Assembly: GCA_038030265.1 (NCBI GenBank)
Contig: CM075940.1
Coordinates: 11,656,001-11,720,000, forward strand
DNA: 64,000 nucleotides
Source: Corythucha ciliata
Lineage: Eukaryota > Arthropoda > Insecta > Hemiptera > Tingidae
Reading direction: 5' to 3'
The translations under genes and the position numbers were made by a program. Numbering within the stretch: the first letter of the stretch is position 1; the number at the start of each line of letters is the position of its first letter. Below are positions 23,286-35,645 of the stretch, one piece after another. The notes below the pieces were generated by a model. That model made no database searches, was not told the DNA's origin, and saw only the letters and a list, made by a program, of their open reading frames with translations.

Positions 23286-23959
23286 TTTCTAGGACTTCCG
23301 GGCTGATGATAAACGTAACGCCTTGGGTTGGTAGCGAGTTCTTTTAAGACCGTGCCCTCGCCACTACACGGCCCATACCCCTCCTCCATTTGTTAGGAGA
23401 ATTCTCCGTAACGGGGCCGCCAACCGTGCCGCGGGATACCGCAGCACGGCGCGTCAGAGACGCCGGGAAGGCTGGAGGTCGGAGTTGGGTGGTCAGTGGC
23501 TGTAGCTGCACCAAAAGGCATGGTGCCGTATTTTAATGACGCCATGAAATACACGGCGTCAACGCGTAACCACCCCATTTGACCCCACTTGGTTCACATA
23601 CTTTTCCGTGTTGGCTCTCATTAAAAGTAGTGTCCCGTCAGCAAGTTTTTAATTTTTTTTTTTATAGGAAAATAGAGAAATAGACTACCGCCGCTTTTTC
23701 ACTGCTGATTGGTCGTGATGACTAACGAGTTTTAGAGCGTTCTCTTTTGCCAGTTTGAGCCCATTTGACTCAAACCAGCGGTCCAAATGCAACTCAACGC
23801 TTTCGCCCCATAAGGTTATTCATAAACTGTCTCTACGTTTTCGCTTGATCAAAAAGATGTTGGACTCTGCCTTTATGACGTTTTACTGTACAGTTTTCAG
23901 CGATTTAAACGTGTATATGGTTTGCCGTTTAACATCTGATTTGGTCCATGGCATGGGTG

Positions 23960-24860
23960 GAATTCCCCAAAAGAATCAGCCCGTACGACATCTACCCATG
24001 GAAATGACCGAAATACGCTGCTCAAAGTACGTCAAGTGGAACCATACGCGAAAGTTTTCTGAGAAGGAATAGAACCTGCGCAAGCCTAGAGCTAATTTTT
24101 TCCACGTGGCCCAACCAGCTGAGGTTACCGTTGATGGCAATTCCAAGCATTTCAACCGTCCCACGCGCACTCGCAGAGCATCTATCCAGTGACAGGGTCA
24201 GCGACTGGGTTTTCTTTTTTAAGAGGAGAGAATTTGCATTGCACCAACTTGATATGCTACCCGACATATTGCACGGACCCTGTCCGAGTGCGATTCACCA
24301 TCGACCAATCCGAAAGGCAACGTCACGTCATCTGCATAGGAGAAACAAGACACATCACTATGGACCGACAATATAGCTGACGGAAGGTCATTGTCATAGA
24401 TTATTAACAGCACTGGACCAAACGGTGACCCTTGCGGGACGCCATGCCGGTTCCACCTGGGGCGAACGAACGGTTGGGAAAAAAAGCCGCTAGCGGTATC
24501 CAAGGACGACGAATAAGAAATAACTTTCTCCCGCCATAGCAACCGCATCTTGCGGCATTTTCACACGGGGTCGTAATACGGCCCCTGGGCGAAGAGAACA
24601 ACCCATTTGTAGACAAACATTGGCACCGATCCTTCAAAAAAGACTCCGAAGTTTCTCCACCAGAATCATGGCTCACCATACCCCCCCCCCCCGTTTGATA
24701 GATCAAACAGGACGATATTTGACTTTCCGGACACTTCCAAGTCACGGAGGCATTCCTCAACCAGTTTGATGAAGGCCATTGTCGTACCACGCTTCTTACG
24801 AAACCCGAACTGCGCCTCCGCAAAGCTCGGAACCGAACTCAGATAGCAGACTCCGAAGCT
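23960..24860 (-). mobile_element. Decayed non-LTR retrotransposon reverse transcriptase
   Basis: Minus-strand fragments, in order, are AEAQFGFRKKRGTTMAFIKL and KSNIVLFDLSN (24840-24700), then HGVPQGSPFGPVLLIIYDND and SYADDVTL with the catalytic YADD (about 24450-24310), then NANSLLLKKKTQSLTL and LGIAINGNLSWLGHVEK (24250-24100). These are the conserved RT blocks of Jockey/RTE/R1-type elements. Frame changes between blocks show it is dead. It is 5' and 3' incomplete. Confidence 0.8.
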
Positions 24861-25020
24861 TAAGGGGAACTGCAGTGATGATTAGTCGACCCCCCTCCAA
24901 TCACTCCCTCGTCTTCTACTCCGGCATACATTTTCTGGCCTTATTTCTGCACCAATCCTGGTTTTTAAGGACTCGTTTTAATCTTCAGGAAATTCCGCAC
25001 ATGCAGTAGTTTTCCTTTTT
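24860..25020 (+). mobile_element. Half copy of the TTAA foldback MITE
   Basis: It begins TTAAGGGGAACTG and matches the left arm of the 8308-8709 element (tcgacccccctccaatc, tttctgcaccaat, aatcttcaggaaattccgca). The right arm is absent. Confidence 0.65.
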
Positions 25021-25429
25021 TCAAATAAGTCGAAAAAAAAACGTGAAATCCCCGAAACTCTCGACGGCGTCTCCGGGTCCTGTTGAGTTGCCCCGACGAG
25101 TCCTCAAAGAGGGCCCATATGAAACGGTTCCGCTCTGCCAGGTTCCAAAATACGAACCGATGAGATAGGGAGGAGATTGACGCGCTAGTATAGCGAAACG
25201 GGTCAAGCTAAACGTATAGCCCGTCAAGTTAAACGTGGACCTCGCCCTCCTGTGATCTCCATGGATCTTAAGCTTGATAATAACACTGATTTTTGGTAAA
25301 CAGTGGGCCAATCAATTCGGTAACGAGAGTAGAGGGAAGATAAGTTGCAAGTAATCGAATGAGAGAGCGCTGGCCGCGGGTTCATGTTCTTCTTGAAGGG
25401 CTATAGGAGGGCGACATTTTTGGCCAATT

Positions 25430-25645
25430 TTTTCAAAGTGATCCGATCTGCACCAAACGCGATTTATGAGTCCCAAGGACAAATGCCCGCGGTTTCGGCG
25501 CGAACGTCACTAAAGGGATGACAGCCCCCTCAAACTGGCTAAAAATGAGCGTTTTGGACCATGCTTCGATTTGAGCAGTACGCTGAGTCCCTCCGACCAT
25601 GCTGAATTGAGAACAGCAGGCGGTCAAGGTCAAATAGCCCCGTCC
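25430..25645. repeat. Second, diverged copy of the 22925-23165 repeat
   Basis: It shares gatccgatctgcacc, tttatgagtccc, ggctaaaaatgagcgtt and gagtccctccgaccatgct with 22925-23165 in the same orientation. It lacks the flanking duplicated block and has no coding content. Confidence 0.65.
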
Positions 25646-26626
25646 GCTGTTCTAAGTTGAAACGAAAATCTACAGTTTTATAGTAATCGTCCTACAGTTT
25701 CGCCAATGGTCAGCTCCATAGTAGAGCTTTAACCTCAGTGAAGCTTTCCTTTTTTTCTCTTTTCTTCATTTTATGACATCCGGGCCCCCAAGGAAGCCCG
25801 GGACCGGGGATTAAGGACCCAGTGCCACCCGCCCCCCTCCGAACAGGCCTGGATGCCGTACTAGGATGATGACGTCACTCCACTCGACTGCCGGTCAGGG
25901 CGATAGATGAAAGCACCAAGCGCAATGTCGTCACCCCCCTCCAAAATCCCGAATATTCCTAACTGTGCCCTCTGCCCTGCCCCCAAGCCCTTGAACAGAC
26001 CCTTTGGCCTGAAACCAAGCCAAACCCTCTTTTGGGCTCATACGCCATAGCCTGGACCAGCTATCAAGCTGGTTCAGTTTCACACCCTTACTACGCGGGC
26101 GTTTCGGTCGGTACGCGATTTAGAGATAAGTGTGGAGCTCACCCACGCAATTGGGAGCCAGGGTACCCCAATGTCAAAGTCTGATGGGAGCCCACTTGAT
26201 TTCTCTTCTTTTACACTTTATTCAATTCTGATTTGGTACATTTGGTAGGCCTCATTGTGTGAACAAGAATAAGATTACGACAAGTTATTAAATAAGTTTT
26301 CCGGATCATGAAATAGGAACGAGGCTGGTAAGTGCTTGTTGTGAAAAACAATCTTGAATTGTTCGCTTTCCCTGTCCACGAAAAAAAAGATAAAACAAAG
26401 TCAATAGTAGTAATAAAAATAAAAAATAACCAAGAAAATTCATGAGTATTACTAAAGTTAAAAACTAAGGCTTATAGATAAGCGCCTAAAACAACATCAG
26501 TTTTTTATCACAGAGGCGACTATGTACCTTAGGAGAAGTTGAAACTCATTTACAGAAATATTTTACAAATTAATTACTCTATAATTAATTTTCGATACAC
26601 TCCAAAATTATCCCGCAAGTAGTCGA
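25646..26626. other. Intergenic, nothing recognised
   Basis: A C-rich first half followed by A/T-rich sequence. A ctttatt at 26216, which is aataaag on the minus strand, could be a distant poly-A signal for CARM1, giving a very long 3' UTR. There is no other support for this. Confidence 0.35.
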
Positions 26627-27024
26627 TTAAGGGGGGGTTTCAGGCGGGTTTCCTCGACACCTTCCCAGTCAACCCTCGCCGAAACTTCGCACATAAATTT
26701 TGGCTCCATTTCTGCACCAATATTCGATTCCAAATTCCAAGTTTAATCTTCAGGAAGTTCTACAGTGACGTTAGATCTTGCTTTTCCATGTCATCCCTGA
26801 AATTACCTTAAAACACATTCGAATTCTAAAGTGTTTTGTGATTATTTTAGGGATACAATTTGAAAAAGCAAGATCCAACGTCACTGTAGAACTTCCTGAA
26901 GATTAAAATTAGACTTCGAAATCGAATATTGGTTCAGAAATGGAGCCAAAATTCATGTGCGAAGTTTCGGCAAGGGGCTGACTGGGAAGGGGGTCGAGGA
27001 AACCCGTCTGAAACCCCGCCTTAA
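26627..27024. mobile_element. TTAA-flanked foldback MITE, second complete copy
   Basis: TTAA then GGGGGGGTTTC at the left and GAAACCCCGCC then TTAA at the right, with arms of about 170 nt in inverted orientation (tttggctccatttctgcacc, aatcttcaggaagttctaca, aaagcaagatccaacgtcac). It has the same layout and several of the same motifs as 8308-8709 but is clearly diverged. Confidence 0.8.
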
Positions 27025-28518
27025 ACATCGATCACGGGCAAAACGACCTAAAATAACATTCTCTTTCAGCAGCTAGCTGCGACGTGACAGGCGTGAGATG
27101 CATCGCGGCACTCAGTTTAAGTTTTAATACCAGTTACAGACACAGTTAGGCGAGCATCCAGCGCAGTATTCGCCCCCGCATCCTTGTGAGAGAGAAAAAA
27201 TTAATAATGAAAAAAAAAGAAAAAAAAAAAGCAGAATTCGACCTAGTCAAATTCCTCGTCATTAACCCAAGCAAACGTACAGGGAGAATGAACGAGGAGT
27301 CCAAATATTCTCTGTTCTTAAATGAAATAAAATCACACAAAATAATACTTGCGATTGTCAGTTTATAAATTAATTAATACGGAGGAGTTTTCATGCCTAG
27401 CGAGGAAAGGCAGGGTTAAAAGCAATCAAATAATTACATTACAGTTATTTCCGAACTCGTCACCCATTAATCGAACCCGTTCAACTGTTCAATCAGGTGT
27501 TAAGGGTAGGGGAGACGATGAGTGAATATAAAAGGAGATGGATCACGCCCAATTAATTACAGAAACTGATAACATTCTATCAGGCTGAGCAGGCGGGGTA
27601 GACCAGTAACTTTCAATGGTGGGAGGAAAAAATTCGACGCACACAATGCCTGAAATTTTCCCGAAACCCCCAGTAAAATAACGAAAAAGAGGTTAGTTAC
27701 ATTCAATTATACAAATACAAATCGTGTCGCTCTCAGAGCCTCCTCAAGGCAAACTAATGAGTTACCCAAGCTCAGCAATTAAAATAAATAACCTTGATAC
27801 ACACATAAGATTGAAGCACCTAAATATGTTTAAAATGCATCAAATCAATGACGAAAAACACAAAAATGCAAGGAGAAACGAAATTAGAAGACAAAGGGAC
27901 GAACACGTATGAAAACATTCAATAGAACACATAATTAATCCAAATGAGCAACTTTGATGAACGGGAGAATCTCAGTCGAGCTCGTGCGCGGAAATAAATA
28001 ACGAGTACAAATGTTGCTCATACGGATCCCGACGAATCGAATTTCTACCTACTTAAAATGTACTTATATCGCACTAAAACGCTTAAAGAGATTTTGAGCT
28101 GTGTTCACACGGATATTGTACAAATATCAACGATTTTAGTCTCTGTCTAAGTAATTAGCAGAACATTTTGCAAAGAGGTGACCGTAAAATTAAGAAAAAT
28201 GAAACTTGAGGCGGCAGAATTGAAAAAGAACAGGCTCCTCGGTTTAAAAAAAAAAGTGATCATAATAGTCGCCATTAGGATTCAACCCTTCAATTAAAAA
28301 ATAAATATATACATAAAATTAGGTCCTGTAGCCGTGGACGTTAAGGACATTACTCCCCGGTGTGACGTAGTCGCCGATCATTAAACTGCTGTTAACGGGA
28401 AAATGTGATGCTTGCCCGATGACCAACGGACTGGCCTAGGATTTTCAGAAACATCGTTTTCATTAATTTTTCGTTTTGTTCGAAACGGCAATTGGCCAAA
28501 AGGGGAAAAAAATAAAAT
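27025..28518. other. A-rich sequence downstream of CARM1
   Basis: Largely A-rich on the plus strand, with many short A runs. On the minus strand this would be U-rich 3' UTR-like sequence after the CARM1 stop. Short frames such as 27724-27912 lack recognisable motifs. Confidence 0.4.
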
Positions 28519-31500
28519 TTAATAGCCAACCGTTGGGCCAAATAACGATGGAGCAACAACTCCGCCAACAGCTCCAGCCTGCGCGTTTTGACAAAAACCA
28601 GTTCCTCTCTGCCTCCCTGTGCTGCTAATTGAGCCCGGGTGGATGTTTGGTTGAGTGACTAAAGTGAACAATTTTTCGTTTCGTTTGTTTGCTTGTTTTT
28701 TTTTTTTTGTTGTCTTATGATGTCAACAACTTTAGGGACAAACAGAAAAAAAAGAAAGAAAAAGGACAAAGCCAAACTCACCAATGCCCAAAATATTTGA
28801 TGGTAACTGATTTCCCGTATTATCTAGGGATACTTCCCCTAGCCCGTTAACTGATATTCCAGTGACCATATTTACAGCTGGAGAAACATACAAATATGAA
28901 TATGGTGATTAAGTTCAAATCTGTTGGAATCCTAATCTGCATTTTAAAAACCTCATGTATAGATGAAACAAGAAAAAATTATCGTGCAACATGACGTTAG
29001 AAAAATAAAATGTTTTTAACTAAGCAGGCACTGCCAGAATAGACAGCCAGTCACTACGCTGGCATTTACTTCGCTCTGGACTGCGTCCGTTGCTAATACA
29101 CACTCACCCTAAAAACCATCAATGGGCACACTAACTAGAATAATTCTAATTATAGTTATGGAGATTTCTTTGACGTATTTTAGAATTGCACAGCAAGAAG
29201 CACTATAAACAGTTGAGTTACGGACTACAGTAAAGGGAAGATAGACAGCAAAGATGTTAGTGACAATAAATAGCTAGCATCTGACAAACTTGCCGCCCGT
29301 GCATTATTAGTAAACAAATGTTCGCTCAAATGAGAAAATAAAAAGAGCGAAAACAACAAAGTTAACATGACCTAGAGGCACCAGTACCGCCGAAGCACAT
29401 CCGATTAACCCCAGACGTTTTTCAATACATAACAGAAAAGCACATACCTTGTCTGGCACCTTGAGCGTCCAACGTACTCCAATACGCTTCGCTCGGTGAT
29501 GTTGTACTGGTACCGGGTGGTGGAGCAGCCGGCTGACCTGAATAACGGAAGTAAGGATTTTTCAGATCCAGCGTATTGACGGAATGAGAATTCTCAACGC
29601 CTTCGATGTTGAGATCAATGGTTACGTCATAGCTTTGTCTGAAAACAAAAAAAAAGAGGAAATTATATGATTGAAACCTGAGACTACTGAGCATTTATGG
29701 GGGGGGGGGGGTCTAAAAGGATGTATACAGCTTTCACTCAACAGAATCCCCTGAAACTTTCCTAAATCAGCAAAATAATTATAAATAAATAAGTGAGAAA
29801 GGGGCAAATTCATAGCTCTGCGAATCGTCGTCACAAAAACTTCTCTTTTTTCCCAACGTTCTAAAAATTCAAATTATAGCGCTTTAGCTTTTTCAACAAG
29901 GAAATATGAGACGAGTATTTTTTTAAAAAGAAACTAACACCTCTTCGCCCGAGTGGGATAGACACGTCCTAAGTCATCGACCACGGGGTGTCGGGGAGTG
30001 ATCGGGGACATAATCGTCTTCAGTTGGAAACTCATCGTTGTCTTAGTCACCGATGTCGACTTGGAGCTGTGACAAATGATGCAATTCTGGTCTAATTCAG
30101 TAGTCTGCTCCTCGACGTCAATGACGATCTCCGGAATATTCCCGCTCGACTGCTCAACACTGCAGTGGCGCCGCCGAAGATGGATCATTTCAATCCCGCT
30201 TATCTAAAGATGCAGTTATTTCCATGCATCTTTTTGGCAATTGTAGAAGATGATCCAGGATTTCTGATTCATCATTTTTGGCTTGTCTTGGCTGTGGCTT
30301 TGACAATACCTGGTACCGCCGGGAATTTAGGTAGTCAAGACCTGGCATTTGACCATTTCTGAGGAGTAGAGTTTGTGTTTTCGTTGGGGGGGGGGGGCGA
30401 TGGGCAAAATTGATAGTGGGATGAAAGGGGGGTAATTATTGATATTTTACCTAATTGAAGAACAACAAAATAATATAATTGAACACAAAACGTTAGAACA
30501 AACATCACATATTTGAACTGGTAATCGAACTGTGAGAAGGGGCGTCTATTAGTCTCGAAAATCGATAAAGCTTCCCTGGTGTCTTGCTGTTCTAGACCCG
30601 GACAAGGCCGGATCATGGCGGGGGCCTACCAGGGCTATAGCCCTGGGCGACAAATTTTTGAGGGGCGGCAAAATTTGAAAAACAACTTCAGGCGAGAGAG
30701 GGAGATACCTAAGACAATTTGAACCAGATGAAAGAGACGAAGATATACAATTTTTTCCATTTCATGCGACACAACCTGATCGAACTGTGCACTACGTGCC
30801 CGTATTAGGCGGGCTCCTCGCCCGGTGCGCGATTTGTTGAACACCTACACAAAGCCGAGGCCCGAGAGGGCTGTGTCACATCTCGCCGCAGCCTTATGGC
30901 CAATACCCGGATCGCAGTGGCGGGCCTACACCTCTCGAAGCCCGAGCAGAAATCTCTTTGAGCCCCTTATCATCCTTATCATCTTTGCTTGTCCAAATGA
31001 CTAAATTCGAGGGTTTGGTTCTTCCAGAAAACCAAATTTCGTGGCTCTTTCTGAATACCAATTGCGCTGTGGCGCTTCCAAAATTAAATTTTCATGCCTC
31101 TATCTGTTTTAAAGCCAATTTGGCTGTTTTCCCTCCAATATAAATTCGTCTGGCAGGGTTGGCACTTTCCCTAAGGCCAAACTTCTGGATGATCGCTTCT
31201 TCTTAATTTTATCCGTGAATCATCGCTTTGCCGTAATTTAAGTCGTGGATTAACCTGAACACAAGAGAGCACAAAAAAAAAACCAAACGACAAGGCAGAA
31301 ACGAGCCATTTTCGGCGCCGACGACCCCCTAATAGGGGGCGTTTTTGGCTGGGGCAGGTCAAAATGGACCAGAAAATCGCCCACGTAAGCCATCAGTATC
31401 GGTGGTTGGTGTGTTAGGCAAAAATAGCCAAATTTAAAATTGGATGGAGGATGGAGCCGCGTACTGCAAAGAAGATCAAAGAAAATTGCTATTTCCCGAA

Positions 31501-34500
31501 TATTCAGTCAGGAAACTTCCAATTTCGCGGATATTTAGCTCCCAAATGTTAGCATTTTGCGGCCAACTTCAGACTTTGAACGCTGTCGTGGGCGGCTAAA
31601 ACGGGTTCCAAAATCACTAAAAAGAAGCCAGAAACTAGCGATTCGCGAAAATAAAGAACAGAAACTAGCAATTTCGCGAATACTTAGCCCCGAAAATCAA
31701 ACTTTGGGAAAATAAATATCAGGAAATTGCAATTTTGCATAAGTCAGGACCGAAAAGTTGCAACTTCCCGAATATTCAACCAAGAAACTTTTAATTTCGC
31801 TCAAACTTGCACACTCACAAATTCTCAACTCTAAATGTAACAATTACATAGCCGTTCGTCATGCCTATAGTCATGGCCGGCTGGCCCAGGGTCTGAGCCT
31901 ACTAAAAGAAAGGCCCATAAAATTGCTATTTTGCGGAAAAACATAGTCCAAAAACTTACAATTTCGCGAAAATTAAGACGAGAAACATACATTTTGGCAA
32001 ATATTTACAATTTAGTGCCAAAACTCAAATTTCGCGAGAATAAAGACAAGAAAATTACAATCTAGAGTTACAAAAATTACAATTTCAACCTGCAACTTCA
32101 AATTCCCGGATATTAAACTGGGAAAACTTTTAATTTTGGGAATAATTATTCAGCTCCCAAAGGTGGAAATTTTGCGGCTAACGTCAGCCAAGATTCATCT
32201 TTCTGGGGTTCCCGTCATCCTGAGGGTTTTCCGCCAGGTTGGAAAAATGTATAGTTTCCCTCTAATACTTGTAGAATCCATTCTCTTGATACTAGCTTGG
32301 CATCAGAAAAATTGGAGGAAACGGCAGAGAGGGAGGGGGGATAGCCGCACGGGGCAGCAAAATTAAATTAGCCCCGGGGCGGCAAAAAGCAAGATCAGGG
32401 CCTGGTTCCGGTTATTCGATAAGTATAAACGAGATTTCTTTTTCCTGTTAATTAAACTGTATGTAGGTAGGACTATCACTTCCAATTTTTTCCAAGACTT
32501 GTATCCGGCCGGTCACCGTTTGATGGGCGAAATTGTTGAAAATCAGGTGAAGATATTGGGTGGGGGTGGGGGGGGCGAAAAGGTACTTTTGCCCACCCAG
32601 TAGGAATATTGGGTGGGCGACAGGCCCACCTCGACCCTCTCCCATTAGTCTACCCTCTGCGGCCGCTATTTCCACATTGAAAAAGCAGCAACCTGTATTT
32701 TTACTAGAGGATTTCACTCCAGTGATGAGAGCAGTTTCACTTTGTCATGGCCGAAGAAGGCTGACGTGGAGTCGCAGCCGCTGAAAGCATGGACGAAAGG
32801 GAAGAGGTGGCGGTTTCCAAAAAATATTGACGGCTGAGTAAAAAAAAAAAAAAATGACCAACAAGTCTATATTCTTTCCTAATATGAAGACCAGGTCGTA
32901 ATCGGCTTTCGCAAAGGCAGTGGTGACAATCACCCTATCCACGTTTTCTTCAGATCGGATAAAATAAATTCCACCGTTTTCTACTTTGCTCTTCAGCAGT
33001 TGGGTCAACCGCAGTTTCAAATCAAACAATGTGACTTTGACACTAAGTTTCGTTCACTATGTGTACCGGCGCGATTCACGAAAAGCTGGTGGGGGAAGGG
33101 GGTATCGATGAGGTAATCGAAAACATACACAATTAAATCCAGACATTGACTACACATTATCGTACCTTTGATTGGCTTGGAGTGTAACAGTTCCCTTGAG
33201 AAGTTGCCCTGCCTTGGCAAAGATAGGAGTTTCGAGCAAGCACCTGACCTGATACCAATGGGTGAGCGCTTCCGTTGGCGAAGTTGATAACCATACGGTT
33301 TGCGTCGAGCCAGTGAAAGCGACGTCAAACCAAAAAGCTAAGCCGTGGACTGTCCCCGTATCAAGTATGTGAAAATCCAAAGGGATCACTGCAAGGGAGG
33401 AGGGAGGAGGAGGGGGGGTTAAAGAATAAAACGTCTCCGAAGTAACGAAGAATAAAGAACCTTACCAATATTGTGCAAATCAGTCTCTTTGGCGGAGGAG
33501 AAGTCAACAGAGTGTCTGACGGATTTAGCCATGCATATTCTAATGTCAAACGTATCGACAATCGGTTGACGGAAATACTCTTTAGTGGCGGCGTCTCTCA
33601 TCGAACTAAGATCGACGCCATGGAAACATGTTTGTACCCTACAAAACAAAAAGTGAGATTTTCTGGTACGAATGAAAAGGAATAGAAAAAAAAAACATAC
33701 CAGAAATTCGCCTTATTAGTCAACTCCATGTGTAGCGAGTCATCGGTGAAAGGAGCAATATGTAAATCGCCCTTACTAGGAAACATTATACCTGTGAGGT
33801 AGAAGGATTAGCAAGGGCTTTTCCCTAAACTTTTCAAGAGCATATACCTCCGGGTTTAAGCCACTTTTTGGCATGTAAATACGTTTCTAACATACGCTCG
33901 TTGTAAAGCATATAACCCATGGGTTCAGAAATGATGACGTCTACCATTTCAGGAAGGTCAATTTCTTCAATTTTGCCTGCAACAACTTGGATTTTATCTT
34001 GGAAATTGTTTGCAGCGACTAATACCTAGAACGAAAGACAATATGAAACTCATGGCTCATGTGATTGGTGAGGAGTAAATGAATACCTCAGCGTGCATGG
34101 CCATTGAGCTCGCTTCAACAGCGTACACCTTTTTGGCTCCTGCCTGAACCGCAAAAAAGGACAAAATCCCACTACCAGCGCCCACGTCTAAAACTATTTT
34201 ATCTCTAAAATCTTCACTGTTGAGTAACACGGCTCTCTGGTACGTGCTCGTTCGCACATAGTCTTGCAACATATTCTGCTGCTGGGAGAGATACCCGTAG
34301 AACTGTATGGAAACAAACAATTGCACGTGGTTAAGGTCGGAGCGGAAAAATGAAAAGGGAGCCCACCTGGAAGTACTGCATTGCCGAAGACTCGTCGGTC
34401 CTTTCAGCAAATACCGATCGGTCCTTTTCATTTTTAACGTCTTGCAGAAGGGCGTAAAACCTGTGAAGATCTGGAAAACATCGACGTATAAAGAATACGA

Positions 34501-35008
34501 TGGGGTGTATATTAATTGAGCTTGACAATTACCACTTTCACTTTTAAATCTAAAAACAGTTCCTTCGCCGTCTATAGTGATCACGAAGCTATTTTGCCCA
34601 AACAGTGCCCACTCGGAGGTTCTCGTTAGCGTCACCTCGAACAAGGTGTCGAAACTACGCGGATCTAAAATGAATAAACGAAGTTAGCTCGACGGCCGTG
34701 ACTGAAAACATCATGGGCAGAGCAGTTTGCAAACATAGCAAGTCACGAGGACGCAAGGACATAGCACAATTCAATAACCGGCGTCACTGTTCAACTTGCC
34801 CTCAGGATAAGCGTCACCGACGGCAGCCGTCGACGAACATAAATCATGTAAGCACAGTAAAATCCTTGTACTCACCCTTACGAATTTTCACTAGGACCCC
34901 GTGAGGAACTGTCTCAACAACAAGCGAGACTGGGCTGTCGATGACCGGAGTTACTAACCCATTCAATCCCGGCTTCCAGATAAAAACGGGGGAGAACTGG
35001 ATCGTCAT
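28519..35008 (-). CDS. CARM1: Histone-arginine methyltransferase CARM1 (PRMT4), about 11 exons
   Basis: Minus-strand exons: 35008-34876, 34664-34533, 34470-34367, 34302-34087, 34025-33848, 33791-33701, 33638-33466, 33388-33166, 29638-29448, 28877-28782, 28604-28519. All phases agree and give 540 residues, near the fly protein's size. Order: an N-terminal PH-like region, then [20 protein letters not shown] motif [15 protein letters not shown], the double-E loop [15 protein letters not shown] and the THW loop [21 protein letters not shown] precedes a short Gly/Pro-rich tail. It methylates arginines asymmetrically on histone H3 and coactivators. The first ATG at 35008 is a guess; an upstream exon may exist. 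The last exon (ending [10 protein letters not shown]) has a poor acceptor and is least certain. The intron 33165-29639 holds a possible extra exon and repeats. Confidence 0.93.
29941..30159 (-). CDS. CARM1: Candidate in-frame cassette exon of CARM1 (73 residues)
   Basis: Within the 3.5 kb intron between the exon ending 33166 and the exon starting 29638, an open stretch is bounded by gcag (acceptor) and gtgtta (donor). It is 219 nt long and phase 2 at both ends, exactly matching the flanking exons, and open throughout in that frame. Including it would insert 73 Ser/Thr-rich residues (for example [20 protein letters not shown]) between ANQR and QSYDV, which are contiguous in known CARM1. The pyrimidine tract before the acceptor is weak, as in alternative exons. 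It may instead be part of an unrelated sequence. Confidence 0.45.
31190..32190 (+). repeat. Degenerate array in CARM1 intron (aatttcgcgaatatttagcc type)
   Basis: Drifting units of about 30 nt based on gaaacttgcaatttcgcgaa and tattcagcc. The same class occurs at 51080-51600 in an ITPR intron. It shares the ttcgcg core with the main array family but is a separate class. A hAT-like terminus (cagtggcgggcctacacct) lies upstream at 30915. Confidence 0.6.
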
Positions 35009-35645
35009 CTTTCTAAGGGCCTCCACTAAACTCTGATTCCACACGTATTAAATTCACCTCATTTTTTATGGGGGGCAAGTCTCAAAAAAATTAAAGTATC
35101 AAACAAAAAAAAATGTTAGGACAAGGCGACCATAACAAGAGGGGGAATAATGAAGGATGGTAGGACGGTGTGGTCGTGACAAAGAAAGGGGGATCTTCAG
35201 GAGCAGTGATGAAAGTGAAAGATGCCGCCACAGTATTGCCAACCAAGTGAGGTTTCTCCAAGCCAGCGTACTTCTCGAAATAACTGGGTTCCCGCCAAAT
35301 TCCCAGTGGCGGGAGGTCACACTTGCCCCAGTCGGATGCCTCGAAAAAGAGATGAAGCCCCGAGGTGAGATTTTCCCAGCAACAGAATTTAGCAACTATA
35401 TAGATGGATGCTCTTGACAATAGACATTTTCAATTGCCATTCAGAACTGTTCCGAACTGGCCGGAGTTGCACAAAAAGCTTCTCTCATAAAATACATCTC
35501 ATTTCGTAAAGGTGACGTCAAGTTCAAGTATATGGGACATCCTAATTTATTGACTACTGTTAACCGGGGAATCGACCCGTGATGAGAAAATAAAGCGAAT
35601 AATTGCCCGGAATTGTAGGCTTTTATTTACTAGAAAACGCGAAAG

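Noticed and set aside
30590..30930. A separate repeat element with a terminus at 30915
   Set aside because: Only one hAT-like end could be found; boundaries cannot be supported.
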